The position numbers and the translations under genes were made by a program. Of a DNA stretch of 13,083 bases, positions 13,043 through 13,083 are shown piece after piece. Origin of the DNA: an uncultured Collinsella sp. (GTDB lineage: Bacteria > Actinomycetota > Coriobacteriia > Coriobacteriales > Coriobacteriaceae); contig URNK01000032.1 of NCBI GenBank assembly GCA_900549195.1, positions 1 through 13,083 of the forward strand, written 5' to 3'. The notes beneath the pieces are model-generated. The model did not search any database, was not told the DNA's origin, and worked only from the letters and a program-made list of their open reading frames with translations. How positions within the stretch are numbered: the stretch's first letter is position 1; every line of letters begins with the position of its first letter.

Positions 13043-13083
13043 CTAGCCGACCGTATCGTCAGGCGTGGGCGAGGGGTCGGGAG
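13043..13083 (-). CDS. 3' end of a convergent gene, partial
   Basis: Reading the minus strand from the window edge, an open frame gives PDPSPTPDDTVG and then TAG (plus-strand 13043-13045). A Pro/Asp/Ser/Thr-rich end is plausible for a surface or linker-rich protein, and the bidirectional terminator just beyond it supports a convergent gene. Only 12 complete codons and two bases of a thirteenth are visible. The family is unknown and the call could be wrong. Confidence 0.35.
   Translation of the reverse strand, partial: PDPSPTPDDTVG

Noticed and set aside
1..13083. CRISPR array, tRNA or rRNA genes, transposase
   Set aside because: No regularly spaced direct repeats, no cloverleaf or rRNA-like segments, and no transposase-like protein. 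The only Tn5-like sequence is the library adapter.

Overview
The window is almost entirely a conserved ribosomal-protein chromosome segment, at the edge of a draft assembly contig. The first 24 bases are not genomic: they match the 3' part of the Nextera Read-1 transposase adapter (19-bp Tn5 mosaic end at 6-24). Genomic sequence therefore starts at 25. The organism looks like a moderately GC-rich, Gram-positive-type bacterium of the Actinobacteria, most likely class Coriobacteriia and close to Collinsella. The reasons are the zinc-type S14 (RpsZ), the order secY-adk-map-infA-rpmJ-rpsM-rpsK-rpsD-rpoA-rplQ-truA, the strong C/G-ending codon bias, and the frequent GTG and TTG starts. The genus is an inference from general resemblance, not a database match.

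Layout. Positions 25-311 have no recognisable gene, although rplX (L24) normally sits directly upstream of rplE; a near-perfect 18-bp inverted repeat lies at the contig end. From 312 to 6553 runs a tightly packed spc-type operon: rplE, rpsZ, rpsH, rplF, rplR, rpsE, rpmD, rplO, secY, adk, map. Two of its spacers hold stable hairpins without U-tracts (885-914, 2248-2269). One spacer (rpsZ-rpsH, 119 bp) is unusually long. rplO/secY and adk/map overlap. Between map and infA there is a 129-nt nested palindrome (6545-6673) that begins inside the last codons of map. It is followed by a possible promoter.

From 6786 to 10164 comes the alpha-operon-like block: infA, rpmJ, rpsM, rpsK, rpsD, rpoA, rplQ. 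It ends at a textbook intrinsic terminator (10191-10221). After it come truA (tRNA pseudouridine synthase), an unclassified GT2-like glycosyltransferase with a degenerate DxD motif, and argR (arginine repressor). argR is followed by two strong terminators. The second is symmetric enough to work in both directions and probably separates argR from a convergent minus-strand gene, of which only the last dozen codons are visible at the window end.

Together the genes encode parts of both ribosomal subunits, the Sec translocon channel, RNA polymerase alpha, initiation factor IF-1, N-terminal methionine removal and adenylate energy balance. That is the usual growth-rate-coupled translation, secretion and transcription cluster. 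I found no new multigene system. The most unexplained element is the map-infA palindrome, with related short repeats inside the map 3' end. Next are the contig-end inverted repeat with missing rplX, and the Asp-to-Asn change in the arginine-binding motif of ArgR.
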